From: CAG-238 sp963601575
GTDB taxonomy: Bacteria > Bacillota > Clostridia > Peptostreptococcales > Anaerovoracaceae
Direction: 5' to 3'
Length of the DNA stretch: 64,000 nt
Assembly (NCBI GenBank): GCA_963601575.1
Contig: CAVCFO010000002.1
Span: 61,094 to 125,093, forward strand
Shown: one piece after another, positions 15,410 to 23,423 of the stretch
Position numbering within the stretch: position 1 is the stretch's first letter
Layout of the letters: each line of letters starts with the position of its first letter
The notes under the pieces: generated by a model
The model's input: the letters and a program-made list of their open reading frames with translations, nothing else
Databases searched by the model: none
Told to the model about the DNA's origin: nothing
Translations under genes and position numbers: made by a program

Positions 15410-16699
15410 ATGTCAGGATTATTGATTTTCGCAATATTCTTCGTATTTGTATTCCTGAGCGTTCCAATCGGTATCTCCCTTGGACTTGCAGTTGTCCTCT
15501 ATTCGGCACTAACAGGAAACATTAACTTCAACTATATAGCAACGGGTATGTTCACATCCTGCGACTCATTCCCGCTGATGGCTATTCCGTTCTTCGTACT
15601 CAGCGGCGCGCTGATGGAAGGCGGCGGACTTTCAAAGAGACTTGTAGGTTTCTTCGATACATTGGTAGGCCACTTCACCGGCGGCCTTGCAGTAGTTACT
15701 GTAGTATCGTGCATGTTCTTCGGCGCGATTTCAGGTTCTGCTCCTGCAACAGTAGCTGCTATCGGCACCATCATGGTTCCGTCGATGATCGAGATGGGCT
15801 ATGAGAAAAGATGGTCAATGGCTCTGGTAGCCGCCTCCGGCTGCCTGGGAACTATCATTCCACCGAGTATCCCGATGGTAATGTACGGCGTATCGACAGG
15901 TGCGTCCATCAGTACCATGTTCATGGCAGGCTTCATGCCTGGCATTATATGCGGTTTGACTCTGATCGTGATCGCAGTTCGTTATTGCAAGAAAAACGGT
16001 TACCACGGAAACGGCCTCAAATTTTCCGGAAAGAGAGTTTGGGAAGCATTCAAGGAAGCTATCTGGGCGCTGCTGGTTCCGGTTATCATCCTCGGCGGTA
16101 TCTACGGCGGTTTCTTCACACCGACCGAAGCTGCTGTTATCGCAGTATTCTACGGACTGCTTGTTGGCCTGTTCATCTACAAGGAACTTGACCTTGCGAA
16201 GATCTACATCAAGCTCGCAGAATCCGCAAACACCTCCGGTACGATCCTCATCATCGTAGGTACCGGTACGATCCTGGGCCGCGTGCTCACCATCGAGCAG
16301 GTTCCGCAGATGGTTGCAAAGGGACTCCTCGGAGTTACAGACAACTGGATCATAATGATGCTTCTGATGAACCTCTTGCTTCTGGTTGTTGGCTGCCTCA
16401 TGGAAACGACTTCGGCTATCCTTATCCTGTCGCCTATCCTGTATCCGGTAGTTGCAGCTTGCGGCGTAGACATGATTCAGTTCGGTATAGTTATGGTAGT
16501 TAACCTTTCCATCGGCTTCATCACCCCGCCTGTAGGCGTAAACCTTTTCGTTGCCTGCGGTATCGGCGGTATCAAGTTCGTGGAACTTTGCAAGAAGATT
16601 ATACCATTCTTAATAGCACTATTGGTTGGCTTGCTAGTAATAACCTATTTCCCGGATGTCGTACTCTTCATACCGAGAATGCTCGGATATGCAGGCTAG
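15410..16699 (+). CDS. dctM: TRAP transporter large permease subunit
   Basis: The 429-residue membrane protein has about 12-13 helices and DctM motifs such as IPFFVLSGALMEGGG, FGAISGSAPATVAAIGTIM, GTIIPPSIPMVMYG and IGFITPPVGVNLFV. It moves the carboxylate delivered by DctP using a sodium or proton gradient. It starts directly after the dctQ stop, preceded by AAAGGAGG inside dctQ. Confidence 0.93.
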   Translation: MSGLLIFAIFFVFVFLSVPIGISLGLAVVLYSALTGNINFNYIATGMFTSCDSFPLMAIPFFVLSGALMEGGGLSKRLVGFFDTLVGHFTGGLAVVTVVSCMFFGAISGSAPATVAAIGTIMVPSMIEMGYEKRWSMALVAASGCLGTIIPPSIPMVMYGVSTGASISTMFMAGFMPGIICGLTLIVIAVRYCKKNGYHGNGLKFSGKRVWEAFKEAIWALLVPVIILGGIYGGFFTPTEAAVIAVFYGLLVGLFIYKELDLAKIYIKLAESANTSGTILIIVGTGTILGRVLTIEQVPQMVAKGLLGVTDNWIIMMLLMNLLLLVVGCLMETTSAILILSPILYPVVAACGVDMIQFGIVMVVNLSIGFITPPVGVNLFVACGIGGIKFVELCKKIIPFLIALLVGLLVITYFPDVVLFIPRMLGYAG

Positions 16700-16779
16700 A
16701 AGCCAGCGCAAATTGAAAAGTGTAAAAAGTATAATATAAAGAAGTAAAATATAGAAATATAAAGGAAGTAAAAGTTAAG

Positions 16780-16812
16780 GCAGGGTCTGCCTTGCCGAAA
16801 GGCGGATCCTGC
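16780..16812 (+). promoter_or_regulatory. Intercistronic hairpin before crotonase gene
   Basis: GCAGGGTCTGCCTT and AAGGCGGATCCTGC pair around a GCCG loop with small mismatches. Only four T follow, so it is more likely an mRNA stabilising or processing stem, or a leaky terminator, than a full stop. Confidence 0.5.
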
Positions 16813-16829
16813 AATTTTGGGAGAATGAA

Positions 16830-17600
16830 ATGGAATATAAGACAATATTGACAGAACAAAAAGGAAAGATACTAAAGGTCATCTTTAACAATCCGGAAAA
16901 ACTGAACGCCCTTACGGATACTTTCCTAGCAGAATTTGCGGATCTTTTGGACAAGCTGGAAAAAAGCGATGCGCAGGTCGTCATTCTCACAGGAACAGGC
17001 AAGGCGTTCATAGCAGGAGCTGACATCACCCTGATGCGCACGATGAGCCCTGCGGAAGCTGCGGAATATTCCCGCGTAACTACGGAAGTATATAGAAAGA
17101 TGGAAGCTTCGAAGAAGATTTTCATTGCGGCGATCAACGGATTTGCTTTTGGCGGCGGCTGCGAAATGACCCTCGCATGCGACCTTAGAATCGCATCGGA
17201 AAAGGCAAAGATGGGACTGCCGGAGGTGAGCCTTGGGATCTTCCCGGGAGGCGGCGGCACTCAGCGTCTGCCAAGACTCATCGGCGCGGCGAAGGCGAAG
17301 GAATTGATCTTTACCGGAAAGACCATTACGGCACAGCAGGCTCTCGAAATGGGGCTTCTTAATGAGGTCTGCACACCTGAGGAACTGGAAACAAAAGCGG
17401 AGGAGATGGCTGCTGCTATACTCAAAAACAGCTGCTCTGCGGTCGGCCTTGCAAAGGAATCCGTCAACAACGGACTCCAATCCGACATCATCTCGGCTAT
17501 GAATTTAGAAAAAAATCTGTTTGCCCTGTGCTTTGGCACGGATGACCAGATCGAAGGCATGAACGCATTTGTGGAAAAGCGCAAGGCAAATTTTAAATAG
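16830..17600 (+). CDS. crt: Enoyl-CoA hydratase (crotonase)
   Basis: The 256-residue crotonase has both oxyanion-hole segments (GKAFIAGADI and NGFAFGGGCE). Both catalytic glutamates are in place, one in GGGCEMTLACD and one in LPEVSLGIFPGGGG, as expected for a true hydratase. It adds water to trans-2-enoyl-CoA to give (S)-3-hydroxyacyl-CoA, the substrate form for Hbd. In the proposed route it takes the enoyl-CoA made by the 2-hydroxyacyl-CoA dehydratase. The ribosome site GGGAG lies before ATG 16830. Confidence 0.92.
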   Translation: MEYKTILTEQKGKILKVIFNNPEKLNALTDTFLAEFADLLDKLEKSDAQVVILTGTGKAFIAGADITLMRTMSPAEAAEYSRVTTEVYRKMEASKKIFIAAINGFAFGGGCEMTLACDLRIASEKAKMGLPEVSLGIFPGGGGTQRLPRLIGAAKAKELIFTGKTITAQQALEMGLLNEVCTPEELETKAEEMAAAILKNSCSAVGLAKESVNNGLQSDIISAMNLEKNLFALCFGTDDQIEGMNAFVEKRKANFK

Positions 17601-17610
17601 GAGGCAAAAG

Positions 17611-18030
17611 ATGAGCTATACAATCAATCAATTACAGGTGGGTCAAAACGCACAGTTTTCAAAGACCATCAGCGAAAGCGACGTTTATTTGTTCGCGGGA
17701 GTTACCGGGGATATGAACCCGGCGCATCTTAATGCTGTATATTCAAAAGACGGTGTTTTTCACGAAAGAGTTGCTCACGGCATGCTCTCGGCAAGCCTGA
17801 TTTCAACGGTTCTGGGGACTGAGCTTCCGGGCAAGGGGACCATATACCTCCAGCAACAGGTAAAATTCGTGGCTCCGGTTCATTTCGGCGACACCATTAC
17901 GGCAACCGTAGAGGTCGTAGAAAAGAACGTGGAGAAAAACAGAGTTAAGCTAAAAACGACTTGCACCAACCAAAACGGACAGGTCGTTGTAGATGGCGAA
18001 GCACTCGCCATGCCACCAAAAGAATCATAG
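17611..18030 (+). CDS. MaoC-like (R)-specific enoyl-CoA hydratase
   Basis: This is a 139-residue hot-dog protein. ATG 17611 has a perfect AGGAGG upstream, so the in-frame start at 17569 inside crt is rejected. The hydratase-2 motif with catalytic Asp and His (GVTGDMNPAHLN) and the GMLSASL segment are present, as in PhaJ. It interconverts 2-enoyl-CoA and (R)-3-hydroxyacyl-CoA. Two hydratases of opposite stereochemistry in one operon suggest epimerisation of 3-hydroxyacyl-CoA, or use of an (R)-3-hydroxy substrate. It is the last gene; a terminator follows at 18185. Confidence 0.88.
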   Translation: MSYTINQLQVGQNAQFSKTISESDVYLFAGVTGDMNPAHLNAVYSKDGVFHERVAHGMLSASLISTVLGTELPGKGTIYLQQQVKFVAPVHFGDTITATVEVVEKNVEKNRVKLKTTCTNQNGQVVVDGEALAMPPKES

Positions 18031-18184
18031 GCTGCGCTACCTTTTTCATTAAAATACGATTGCATCACATAACATAAATAATACAAAAATACAAATAACA
18101 AAAATAAAATTCACCTAGATACCTAATACACCTATACACCTAATAAACGATAAGTTTATGCGGCAATCTTGATTCTTTTGGCTT

Positions 18185-18229
18185 GGGAGCGGCACGGAGG
18201 AGACATAATCTTCCGGCGGCTCCTTTTTT
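18185..18229 (+). terminator. Terminator of the CoA operon
   Basis: GGAGCGGCACGGAGGA pairs imperfectly with TCTTCCGGCGGCTCC around GACATAA and is followed by seven T (18223-18229). The rest of the gap 18031-18496 holds A/C-rich ACACCTA repeats (18110-18146), this terminator and the next promoter, with no gene. Confidence 0.7.
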
Positions 18230-18335
18230 GCGGCAAATTTTTGCTGCATTCATGACAAACAGCACGGAATTATATCACTTCATAGTTAAATTCTGCGTTT
18301 TGCAAAAAATATTACTATGGTTGTAAAAATATGTG

Positions 18336-18364
18336 TTGACAAACTTTGCGATCAGCTGTATTAT
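18336..18364 (+). promoter_or_regulatory. Promoter of the Rpn-type gene
   Basis: TTGACA (18336-18341), a 17-base spacer and TATTAT (18359-18364). A 5' leader of about 125 bases follows before the ATG at 18497, containing a G/C-rich stem region (18430-18460). Confidence 0.8.
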
Positions 18365-18496
18365 ATAACCATAAAATATTTTACATTCCAAAGGAATAGC
18401 GCTATTCTCCTAAAATTAAAGCAAATGCAAGACGATGGCTGCCTTGCCGCCGGTAGGTTAGTCTGTCGAAAGTAATTTTATGAGGAGAATTTCAAA

Positions 18497-19519
18497 ATGA
18501 AAACTAAAAACAATATGGCAAAAGCAGCACAAGAAGCTCAAGAAGCCCAAGGGAAAAATGTGCAGCCCATGCCGGAATCACTGAGTAAGCAGGCTGTACC
18601 TGAAAACCAAGGGGAAGCTCAGTCTACAGGACAGGAAATGCCGGAACTAACCCGTACCTACAAGGATTCCGTCTTTGTCACGATTTTTCACGATGAGAAA
18701 AAGCTTATCGAACTTTACAACGCCCTTTTCGATACGAACTACGACGAAAACACGCCCATCGAAATCGTGACAATCAAGGACGTGCTTTTCCGCACTTTGA
18801 AAAACGATGTCGCCTTTGTAATGGACGACAGATTCGTGGTGCTGGTGGAACATCAGTCCAGTATAAATGAAAATATGCCGCTGAGGGATTTGCTTTACAT
18901 ATCCACGGTGCTAAAAAGGATGATCGACTCAACCCGGCTATATCGGGAGAAAAAACTGATGATACCTCGCCCTCAGTTCATAGTTTTTTACAACGGAACG
19001 AAAGATTTTCCTGCGTATCAGGAGCTGAAACTGTCGGATTCTTTCCTTGGTGAAAAGCAAAAAAACGAAGTTGACGCTTTACAACTCATCGTTCAGGTGT
19101 ATAATATAAATACGGGAAAGAACTCGGAAATCCTAAAAAAATGTGAGACGCTCAGGCAGTACAGCCGCTTTGTGGAAGTTATGCGAAGCTACAAAGAAAC
19201 CGCCGAGCTGACAAACGAGGTGATTGTAGAAATCATAAGCCAGTGCAAGCGGGAGGGGGTTCTCACAGAATTTTTGGATATGTACGGAACGGAGATTGTG
19301 GAGATGTTATTCAAAGAACTGACAAGAGAAGAAGACCTTGAAATATCGAGGCTGGACGGCTACGACGAAGGCGAACGCGCAGGCTTCACAAAGGGCGAAC
19401 GCGCAGGTATTGCTCAGGAGAAGCTGTCGATTGCAAAGAACTTGCTCGCAAAAAAAATGCCTGCGCCAGAAATCGCAGAAATCACAGGCCTAACCCTGAG
19501 TGAGGTCGCGCAGCTTTAG
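18497..19519 (+). CDS. Rpn family PD-(D/E)XK nuclease (recombination-promoting nuclease/putative transposase)
   Basis: This 340-residue protein starts with a low-complexity Ala/Glu/Gln region (about 1-45). The Rpn core follows: YKDSVFVTIFHDEKKLIELY, then a restriction-like fold with VMDDRFVVLVEHQSS holding the E-x-Q variant of the active site. The segment EFLDMYGTEIVEMLFKELTR and tandem GERAGFTKGERAG repeats precede a terminal helix-turn-helix-like end (APEIAEITGLTLSEVAQL). Rpn proteins nick DNA and raise RecA-independent recombination in E. coli; in Clostridia they occur in many diverged copies. A fragment of a close relative lies at 41461-41790. Confidence 0.82.
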   Translation: MKTKNNMAKAAQEAQEAQGKNVQPMPESLSKQAVPENQGEAQSTGQEMPELTRTYKDSVFVTIFHDEKKLIELYNALFDTNYDENTPIEIVTIKDVLFRTLKNDVAFVMDDRFVVLVEHQSSINENMPLRDLLYISTVLKRMIDSTRLYREKKLMIPRPQFIVFYNGTKDFPAYQELKLSDSFLGEKQKNEVDALQLIVQVYNINTGKNSEILKKCETLRQYSRFVEVMRSYKETAELTNEVIVEIISQCKREGVLTEFLDMYGTEIVEMLFKELTREEDLEISRLDGYDEGERAGFTKGERAGIAQEKLSIAKNLLAKKMPAPEIAEITGLTLSEVAQL

Positions 19520-19557
19520 CCAACTTTAGGCTCAAAACTTAAACTACAGAATGGAGC

Positions 19558-19602
19558 AAGGCTGCGCTTAGTGGTAAACAACTGCTGAGCGCAGCCTTTT
19601 TT
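19558..19602 (+). terminator. Terminator after Rpn gene
   Basis: AAGGCTGCGCT pairs with AGCGCAGCCTT around a 14-base loop and runs into six T (19597-19602). Confidence 0.85.
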
Positions 19603-19662
19603 GTCACCCCATCTTATTATGTCTTGGCTGATGCGCCAGCGTTCGTACAGAAAGCCGATGCC

Positions 19663-19804
19663 AACACCGCCACAGGCGTTTCAGTCTCCAGTTTCGCAAA
19701 TGCGCAGGAAAAATCGTCTGTGGCTAGGCGGCAAGGCGTACGGAACGGAGTGTACATGAGTACCGCAGCACGCCGCAGCGGGCACCGCCACAGGCGATTT
19801 TAAC
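19663..19804. repeat. Intergenic repeat element, copy 1
   Basis: CACCGCCACAGGCG occurs at 19665 and 19783, with an inverted version (CGTCTGTGGC) near 19715. The segment 19692-19716 (AAATGCGCAGGAAAAATCG) recurs at 58162-58185 with one base inserted. No gene is seen in the 295-base gap. It looks like a dispersed, hairpin-forming element. Confidence 0.65.
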
Positions 19805-19814
19805 AAGCATTTTT

Positions 19815-21335
19815 TTATTCGTCGAAGTCGGCCTTGCTAGCCCTATCGAATATATCCGTCACTTCTTTCGTCGGCTCTGCGGTGAGCTTTGAAACCACCA
19901 CCGCCGCAAGCATTGAGCAGATGAATCCCGGAATTATCTCATAGATTCCGGTGCTGCTCGACAGAAATGCGAGCCACAGTCCGTCAACCAGTGCTCCGGT
20001 TACAACCCCCGCAACAGCTCCCGCATAGTTAAATCTCCGCCAGAACAGCGAAAGTAGTATCGTAGGTCCGAATGCTGCTCCGAAACAGCCCCATGCGTTT
20101 TCCACAAGATTCATGATGGCCTGCGCCCCGGAACCCTTTGAGGTTGCCATGGCAAAGGCGATGAGTGCCACCAGCACAACGACGATTCTTCCGATCCAAA
20201 GTACCTCACGCTCCGAAGCGTTCTTTCTGATAATCGGCTGATAAATATCCGCCGTGAAAGAACTCGATGCAACCAATAGCTGCGAATCCGCCGTGGAAAT
20301 GCAAGCTGCCATGATTGCCGCAAGCAAAAGTCCGGAGGCAAGCGGGAAAAAGAATTTTCTCGACATTACCATGAAAACGGTTTTTTGCAAGCCCTGAGTC
20401 AGCAGTTCCTCGCCTACGAAGATTCTCCCTAGGTATGCCACGATGCATGCCGCCGCCAGTGCCAAAACAACCCAAACGATTGCAACGATGGCGGACTTTT
20501 TTATCATCGACGGCTTTTCGATGGACATAAATCTTACTATTATGTGCGGCATTCCGAAGTAGCCAAGACCCCAACCAAGACCGCTTACGATATCTTTCCA
20601 GTCAGCCGAGAACAGCCCCGACCCGAAGTCGCAGGTCACGATTTCTCCGGATGCGTCCGTATATTGATATATCGTCGAAAGCGCCGTAGTGTCGATTTCC
20701 TGAGTAAGCACCACCACGATAGGAATTGCAAGAAGCGCAATAAGCATCAAAATTCCCTGAAAAAAGTCTGTCCAGCAAACCGCCTTGAAGCCTCCGAGGA
20801 AGGTATATCCTATGATGATTAATGCGCAGAGCAGCATCCCTGCGCTTTCCGAAACTGCCGGGAATATCATCTGAAAAACTGACGCCCCCGCGACGAAGGC
20901 AGATGCAACATATACCGTAAAGCACACGAGGAAAATCACTGCGCAGATAACTTGTAGCGCCTTGGATTTCGTGGCAAAACGATTCGAGAGGTACTGCGGA
21001 ACGGTAATCGCATCTCCGGCTACCTTTGAGAACTTTCTGAGTCTCTTTGCGCAGAAAATCCAGTTAGCCGCCGTACCCAGCGCAAGCCCGATTCCTATCC
21101 ACATCTGACCGAAGCCGAAAGCCATGATCGACCCCGGAAGCCCCATGAGAAGCCACGCGGACATATCCGAAGCCTGCGCCGACATAGCCGTTACCCACGG
21201 ACCCATGGAACGGCCGCCGAGGAAATAGTCCTCCTGGTTCCTGTTTCCGCCGTTGAAAAAGAATATCATCGCTACGAAAAATAATATTATGAAATAGCCT
21301 AAAAATGCTATCATTTCTGCATTTATCATTTGCAA
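19815..21335 (-). CDS. putP: Sodium/solute symporter, PutP-like
   Basis: The 506-residue SSS-family protein has about 13 membrane helices and PutP-like signatures: SAQASDMSAWLLMGLPG in helix 2 (sodium and substrate site), GGFKAVCWTDFFQG, and AACISTADSQLLVASSSFT. Length and motifs fit sodium/proline symporters. It lies 49 bases after the ornithine cyclodeaminase-like gene on the same strand, so a proline or related amino acid is a reasonable substrate. Pantothenate or other SSS substrates are less likely because of the PutP-like helix 2. Confidence 0.85.
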   Translation of the reverse strand: MQMINAEMIAFLGYFIILFFVAMIFFFNGGNRNQEDYFLGGRSMGPWVTAMSAQASDMSAWLLMGLPGSIMAFGFGQMWIGIGLALGTAANWIFCAKRLRKFSKVAGDAITVPQYLSNRFATKSKALQVICAVIFLVCFTVYVASAFVAGASVFQMIFPAVSESAGMLLCALIIIGYTFLGGFKAVCWTDFFQGILMLIALLAIPIVVVLTQEIDTTALSTIYQYTDASGEIVTCDFGSGLFSADWKDIVSGLGWGLGYFGMPHIIVRFMSIEKPSMIKKSAIVAIVWVVLALAAACIVAYLGRIFVGEELLTQGLQKTVFMVMSRKFFFPLASGLLLAAIMAACISTADSQLLVASSSFTADIYQPIIRKNASEREVLWIGRIVVVLVALIAFAMATSKGSGAQAIMNLVENAWGCFGAAFGPTILLSLFWRRFNYAGAVAGVVTGALVDGLWLAFLSSSTGIYEIIPGFICSMLAAVVVSKLTAEPTKEVTDIFDRASKADFDE

Positions 21336-21384
21336 TCCCTCCTATTTCTTGCCTTATATTTTAGTTATATCTTGGCATCTTGCG

Positions 21385-22485
21385 CTAAATTCCAAGTCCT
21401 GCGCTGATGTTTCGCATGAAGTCCTGTACATTGGTTACGATTCCCTTTGCCGAAAGGCTGCCTCTGTCGCCCAGCTTGTTTGCGGCAAATTCCGATGTGT
21501 CTACCATGTAGAAATGCACCGGCCTTATAGTCCCATCCGCAAGAACCCTATATGTCGGAGTCATGTTTCCGGTAGCAATCGTGTGAAGCACCGTCGCCAT
21601 GCCGATTACCGTGGTTGCCCTGCGCACATGGGAGCGAATGGTGTCCTGCCCCTCGTATGTATGCTCGTAGACCTCCGGCAGCGGGCCGTCATCCCGAATG
21701 GAGCCGTTCAGCACGAAAGGAACATTGTGCTTTACGCAGTTATAGATGATGCCGCTGTTTATGCCCTCGCCTTCGATGAACGCCGGAATCGAGCCATAAG
21801 TGTTGATGGCATTTATGGTATCGAGATGATTGTAATGCCCCATAAAATGCAGTTTCTGGTTTTCTATGTCGCAGCCCAGCGCCGTTCCGAGGTATCCGCC
21901 CTCAAGATCGTGGGTCGCAAGAGCGTTGCCCGCAAGAAGCGCCTGACAATAGCCCTGTGCGATAAGCTCGCCCATTACACGCCGCGCCTCCACATCGAAG
22001 CTGCAAGCAGGGCCAAGAACCCAAACGACATAGCCGTTATGCTCCTTTTCGTATCTCAGCAATTCCACCAGATCCTTGTAGTCCTGTGTAAAAGAGGTTT
22101 CGCGGCTTCTGGACTGACGGAAAGCAAAGGTGTTCTTCGCGTCATCCTCTTCATCTGCCCTTTTCCAGCAGTTGTCGTGAACGTAAATCCCCTCGCTGGC
22201 GTCCTCGGTTCTGCCGATCACCACCATGTCGCCCTCTTTGATATTGCGGAACTCCACAACCCTGATTTTCTCGCCGTCCCAGATGGGAACCGCGTCCATC
22301 CTGCTGTCCTCTGCCAAATACCATTTGCCCTCTATCTTAAAATATTCCGGAAAAATCGATGTGGCGTGAAAGCCCTTCGGTGCCGCCTTTGCGCAGGGCG
22401 CTTTCACCAGCGTCGCGTCAGGCGCTTTCGCAAACATCTCCTGTGAAAAATCCGGTTCTACATATTTTGCTAACTGAAAACTCAT
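21385..22485 (-). CDS. TIGR00300-family protein, probable ornithine cyclodeaminase
   Basis: The 366-residue product starts at ATG 22485 with AGAGGAA upstream; the longer frame to 22596 is not supported. It resembles the LOR/SDH bifunctional enzyme conserved region, the domain shown to be an NAD-dependent ornithine cyclodeaminase in archaea and in cyanobacterial ArgZ/AgrE. Visible features are GPACSFDVEARRVMGELIAQG, GGYLGTALGCDI and INTYGSIPAFIEGEGINSGI. The reaction would turn ornithine into proline and ammonia. A PutP-like symporter downstream and a TetR regulator upstream suggest a small ornithine/proline module. The exact reaction in this organism is inferred. Confidence 0.75.
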   Translation of the reverse strand: MSFQLAKYVEPDFSQEMFAKAPDATLVKAPCAKAAPKGFHATSIFPEYFKIEGKWYLAEDSRMDAVPIWDGEKIRVVEFRNIKEGDMVVIGRTEDASEGIYVHDNCWKRADEEDDAKNTFAFRQSRSRETSFTQDYKDLVELLRYEKEHNGYVVWVLGPACSFDVEARRVMGELIAQGYCQALLAGNALATHDLEGGYLGTALGCDIENQKLHFMGHYNHLDTINAINTYGSIPAFIEGEGINSGIIYNCVKHNVPFVLNGSIRDDGPLPEVYEHTYEGQDTIRSHVRRATTVIGMATVLHTIATGNMTPTYRVLADGTIRPVHFYMVDTSEFAANKLGDRGSLSAKGIVTNVQDFMRNISAGLGI

Positions 22486-22619
22486 TTCTTTTTCCTCTCT
22501 TCTGCAATATGAAAGCATTGTAGCACATTTTAAACAAGAATGAAACACAGAACAATGTCTATATATTTTTCGATATTTTGCGAGGGATTTTTGCAAGTTT
22601 ATATTGAATTTTCAAGAGT

Positions 22620-22635
22620 TATAGTCTATACTATA
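22620..22635. promoter_or_regulatory. Palindromic operator candidate for the TetR regulator
   Basis: TATAGTCTATACTATA is a perfect 6-4-6 palindrome in the divergent gap, 68 bases before tetR and 135 before the cyclodeaminase gene. TetR proteins usually bind such sites next to their own gene. Confidence 0.55.
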
Positions 22636-22702
22636 TTCTATACAAAAAACTAAATCAAAAATAAATATTAAATTTTTTCAAAAAAATCAGGGGAAAATAC
22701 AT

Positions 22703-23287
22703 ATGAAGAAGAAAAATTCACGCAACACAAAGGGAAAAATCGTATCCGCCGCATGGCAGCTTTTTTACAAGCAGGGCTACGACGACACCACTGTGGAGGA
22801 AATAGTCGAAGCCTCCGGTACTTCCAGAGGCTCCTTTTATCACTATTTTGACGGGAAAGACGCGCTGCTGTCGTCCCTTTCCTATCTCTTTGACGAAAAA
22901 TACGACGAGCTTGCGGAAACCATGGACGCAGCCCTATCTCCTATGGAAAAGCTTATTTTTATGAATCAAGAGCTTTTCCTGATGATAGATAACACCGTAT
23001 CTGTGGATCTTCTCAGCCAGCTTTTTGCCACCCAGCTCATCACAAGCGGTGAAAAGCACATGATGAATCCAAACCGTACATATTATAAGATGATTCGGCA
23101 GATCGTAAGCGAGGGCAAGGAGCAGGGAGTGTTCAAGGAGGAGTTTTCCGTCAATGACATCGCCAAAGCCTATGCGATGCTGGAGCGGGGGCTGATGTAC
23201 GACTGGTGCATCTCCGGGGGCAGCTACTCCCTCTGCCAGTATTCCCAAGGCGTGCTGCCGCTATTTCTTGCAAGCTTTATCGCGTAG
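22703..23287 (+). CDS. TetR family transcriptional regulator
   Basis: The 194-residue protein has an N-terminal TetR helix-turn-helix (about 12-58: GKIVSAAWQLFYKQGYDDTT, then GTSRGSFYHYFDGKDALL) and a helical ligand-binding C-terminus that is not recognised. It is divergent from the ornithine cyclodeaminase/putP pair, which it may control together with itself through the palindrome at 22620-22635. The ribosome site GGGGAAAA lies before ATG 22703. Confidence 0.9.
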   Translation: MKKKNSRNTKGKIVSAAWQLFYKQGYDDTTVEEIVEASGTSRGSFYHYFDGKDALLSSLSYLFDEKYDELAETMDAALSPMEKLIFMNQELFLMIDNTVSVDLLSQLFATQLITSGEKHMMNPNRTYYKMIRQIVSEGKEQGVFKEEFSVNDIAKAYAMLERGLMYDWCISGGSYSLCQYSQGVLPLFLASFIA

Positions 23288-23384
23288 AGTATCCGAAAGA
23301 TTTCGAATGATACATCCTCGTGTCTTGCGAAAACTCTGAGGTTATAGGAGAAAATCTGTCAAAATTCTCGCAACGAATGCATTC

Positions 23385-23411
23385 AAAAAAAGGAGCCGAA
23401 GCTCCTTTTTG
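23385..23411. terminator. Bidirectional terminator between tetR and serS
   Basis: AAAAAAAGGAGC, CGAA and GCTCCTTTTT form a short hairpin with A and T tracts on both sides, between two converging genes. Confidence 0.85.
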
Positions 23412-23423
23412 TTTTGCCATAAT

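Noticed and set aside
18497..19519. Insertion sequence around the Rpn gene
   Set aside because: No terminal inverted repeats or target duplication were found around either nuclease gene.
21349..22446. 365-codon plus-strand frame
   Set aside because: Antisense to the cyclodeaminase-like gene, which has the ribosome site and family motifs.
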